DNA of 64,000 bases. Source: an uncultured Rhodospirillaceae bacterium. Lineage in GTDB: Bacteria > Pseudomonadota > Alphaproteobacteria > Rhodospirillales > Magnetospirillaceae. A model generated the notes under the pieces. That model was given only the letters and a program-made list of their open reading frames with translations, was not told the DNA's origin and searched no databases. Made by a program: the position numbers and the translations under genes. The DNA lies in the NCBI GenBank assembly GCA_937887565.1, contig CALABS010000012.1, forward strand, positions 65,956 to 129,955, read 5' to 3'. The number at the start of each line of letters is the position of its first letter. Position 1 is the stretch's first letter. Of the stretch, positions 62,150 to 64,000 are shown piece by piece.

Positions 62150-63343
62150 ATGCCGATGATATCCGACACGGCCTCTCTGGCCGCCTTCTGCGACAGCCTC
62201 GCCGCTGCCCCCTACGTCACCGTTGACACCGAGTTCATGCGGGAAAAGACGTATTACCCGCAGCTGTGCCTGGTGCAGGTGGGCGGCCCCGCCGAGGCCA
62301 AGGCCATCGATCCACTGGCGCCGGGCATCGACCTGGCGCCGCTGTTCGAGCTCCTGCGCAACCCGAAAATCCTCAAGGTCTTCCACGCCGCCCGCCAGGA
62401 CATCGAGATCTTCCTCCATCTGATGGGCGAGGTGCCGGCGCCCCTGTTCGACACCCAGGTGGCGGCCATGGTGTGCGGCTTCGGCGACGCCGTCAGCTAC
62501 GAGAACCTGGCCAGCCAGTTGGCTCGCGCCCGGATCGACAAGAGCATGCGCTTCACCGACTGGTCGCTCCGGCCGCTGACCGAGAAGCAGGTCCAGTACG
62601 CGCTGGCCGACGTCACCCATCTGCGCATCGCCTACGAGAAGCTGGCGCGCAAGCTGGAGAAGAACGGCCGCGCCGACTGGCTGGCCGACGAAATGGCCGA
62701 GTTGAACAATCCCGACACCTACCGGGTCCTGCCCGAGAATGCCTGGAAGCGGCTGAAGCCGCGCTCGTCCAGCGCCAAGTTCCTGGGCGTGCTCAAGGAA
62801 CTGGCGGCGTGGCGTGAGCGCGAGGCGCAGGAGCGCGACATTCCCCGCCAGCGCCTGGTCCGCGACGAGACCCTGACCGAGATCGCCGCCCACCACCCCG
62901 CCACCGTGGCCGACCTGTCGCGCACCCGCGGCCTGGGCAAGGGCCTGGTCGAGGGCCGCATGGGCCAGGCCATCCTGGAGGCGGTCCAGCGCGGGCTTCA
63001 GCTTCCCGAGGACCAGATCCCCAAGCCGGCCGAGCGCGTCGATCTGCCGCGCGGGCTGGGGCCGGTGGTGGATCTGCTGAAGGTTCTGCTGAAGATGAAG
63101 TGCGACGAGCACGGGGTCGCCAGCAAGCTGGTCGCCAACGCCGCCGACATCGACGCCATCGCCGCCGATGACGACGCCGACGTCCCCGCCCTGCACGGCT
63201 GGCGGCGCGAGCTGTTCGGCGAGGACGCCCTGAAACTCAAGCACGGCCGCCTGGGTCTGGGCTTCTGCACCGACGGCCGCAAGCTGCGGCTGGCGCCCCT
63301 GGAGCCGGTCGAGCCGCCGGCCGATGCCGCCGCCGAGGACTGA
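62150..63343 (+). CDS. rnd: Ribonuclease D
   Basis: A 397-residue 3'-5' exoribonuclease that trims tRNA precursors. DEDD residues are visible: the D/E pair in YVTVDTEFMREKTYYP, the Asp in VFHAARQDIEIFLHL, and the late Asp in YALADVTHLRIAYEKL. HRDC-type helical domains follow (LKELAAWREREAQERDIPRQ, with RGLGKGLVEGRMGQAIL). ATG 62150 or 62156 could start (MPMISD). It is divergent from aspS and 1 base before the YkgJ-type gene. Confidence 0.95.
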   Translation: MPMISDTASLAAFCDSLAAAPYVTVDTEFMREKTYYPQLCLVQVGGPAEAKAIDPLAPGIDLAPLFELLRNPKILKVFHAARQDIEIFLHLMGEVPAPLFDTQVAAMVCGFGDAVSYENLASQLARARIDKSMRFTDWSLRPLTEKQVQYALADVTHLRIAYEKLARKLEKNGRADWLADEMAELNNPDTYRVLPENAWKRLKPRSSSAKFLGVLKELAAWREREAQERDIPRQRLVRDETLTEIAAHHPATVADLSRTRGLGKGLVEGRMGQAILEAVQRGLQLPEDQIPKPAERVDLPRGLGPVVDLLKVLLKMKCDEHGVASKLVANAADIDAIAADDDADVPALHGWRRELFGEDALKLKHGRLGLGFCTDGRKLRLAPLEPVEPPADAAAED

Positions 63344-63344
63344 C

Positions 63345-63944
63345 GTGGCGGGCGCCTCCCCGCCCCGTTTCTCGGACATCGAGCACCGCGCCCACGCCGC
63401 CGCCTCGCGGGCCCTGGCCGGGGGACCGGCGGCGGCGGCGCGGGCCGCCATCGCCGAGGCCGACGCCTTCCTGGGCGAGATCGCCCGCGCCCTCGACCTG
63501 GGCGGCCGATTGGCCGCCCTCGCCTGCGCCAAGGGGTGCGCCGCCTGCTGCCACCAGATGGTGGGCGTCACCTCGGCGGAGGCGGCACTGCTGGCCGACG
63601 CGGTGGCCGCCCTGCCCGACCCGACGCCGGTCGTCGCCCGCATCCATGCCGTCGCCGACCGCTCGCGGGGCATGACGGTGGCCCAGTGGTGGGCGGCCCG
63701 CCTGCCGTGCCCGCTGCTGGACGAGGCCGGCGCCTGCGCCGTCCACACCGCCCGCCCGTTGCCATGCCGGGCCATGAATTCCGCCGATGCCGGCATCTGC
63801 CGCCGTGCCTTCGCGGGCGCCGCCGACGCCCGCCACATCCCGGTGCTGGCGGCCCAGCACGGCACCTACGGCCACGCCCAGGCCGGCCTGGCCCGCGCGG
63901 TCGGGGGCGGCGCCCAGCCATTGGCGGCGGCGCTGCTCCGCTAG
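63345..63944 (+). CDS. YkgJ-family cysteine-cluster protein
   Basis: A 199-residue protein with the CxxxCxxCC cluster (CAKGCAACCHQM) near residue 62, then CPLLDEAGACAVHTARPLPC with further cysteines, and a late CRRAF. Members bind zinc or an iron-sulfur cluster; function is unknown. The start is GTG 63345, one base after the rnd stop, so it is co-transcribed. The last 56 bases of the window hold no gene. Confidence 0.85.
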   Translation: MAGASPPRFSDIEHRAHAAASRALAGGPAAAARAAIAEADAFLGEIARALDLGGRLAALACAKGCAACCHQMVGVTSAEAALLADAVAALPDPTPVVARIHAVADRSRGMTVAQWWAARLPCPLLDEAGACAVHTARPLPCRAMNSADAGICRRAFAGAADARHIPVLAAQHGTYGHAQAGLARAVGGGAQPLAAALLR

Positions 63945-64000
63945 ATGTGGAGTCGCAAGACGTTGTCCCCGGAGAGCCCGAGTCGGCTGATGGGTGTCTG

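Overview
The window is GC-rich alphaproteobacterial DNA. It most resembles a magnetotactic or photosynthetic-relative Rhodospirillales lineage such as Magnetospirillum/Paramagnetospirillum. That genus guess is an inference from gene content: FlbD-controlled flagellar operons with CtrA-like and ftr-like sites, a PccR-type regulator, cobalamin riboswitches, FlhF/FlhG for polar flagella and many signalling proteins. No magnetosome genes are present.

Bases 1-9.4 kb are an accessory island of visibly lower GC, transcribed right to left. It holds a compact chain of overlapping genes: a small excisionase-type HTH protein, a C5-cytosine DNA methyltransferase, a Vsr endonuclease, a SNF2-type helicase resembling DrmD, and a very large Eco57I-type adenine methyltransferase resembling DrmMI that runs off the left edge. 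This looks like the start of a class 1 DISARM-type phage-defence locus with an added C5-methylase/Vsr pair. A DUF5677-like gene and a degenerate tRNA 3'-end-like sequence mark the junction with the core chromosome.

Bases 9.5-21.2 kb form a vitamin B12 neighbourhood. Methylmalonyl-CoA mutase (mutAB, minus strand) diverges from a cobalamin riboswitch that precedes a gene of unknown function and an HD-domain hydrolase; a PccR/RamB-type short-chain acyl-CoA regulator follows. A second, near-identical riboswitch precedes class III ribonucleotide reductase. NrdD is split by one in-frame stop into a 673-residue body and a separate 60-residue glycyl-radical polypeptide with its own Shine-Dalgarno and TTG start; nrdG follows. 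Then comes about 1.4 kb of gene wreckage: a PEP-mutase/isocitrate-lyase-like remnant, an unidentified fragment, the last quarter of metE (B12-independent methionine synthase) and a 9-copy pentanucleotide repeat.

Bases 21.2-42.7 kb are mixed core genes: a Cache-domain chemoreceptor, a DUF2087 protein, secreted proteins, dienelactone hydrolase, a MATE exporter, iron alcohol dehydrogenase, a histidine phosphatase, the rpmI-rplT-pheS-pheT cluster, a tandem pair of PAS-like/EAL proteins, ubiA, an ETFB-type methyltransferase, gloB, a GNAT-NUDIX fusion and a CinA-type domain protein.

Bases 42.7-58.9 kb are flagellar. fliK-flgD-flgE lie behind a sigma-54-like promoter with FlbD-box-like palindromes upstream. 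A terminator and a second regulatory region precede fliF-fliG-fliH-fliN-flbD-flhA-flhF-flhG and a proline-rich FliK-like protein. The sigma-54 activator (FlbD) that should act on these promoters is encoded within the second operon. Bases 59-64 kb carry two small lipoproteins, aspS, RNase D and a YkgJ-type cysteine-cluster protein.
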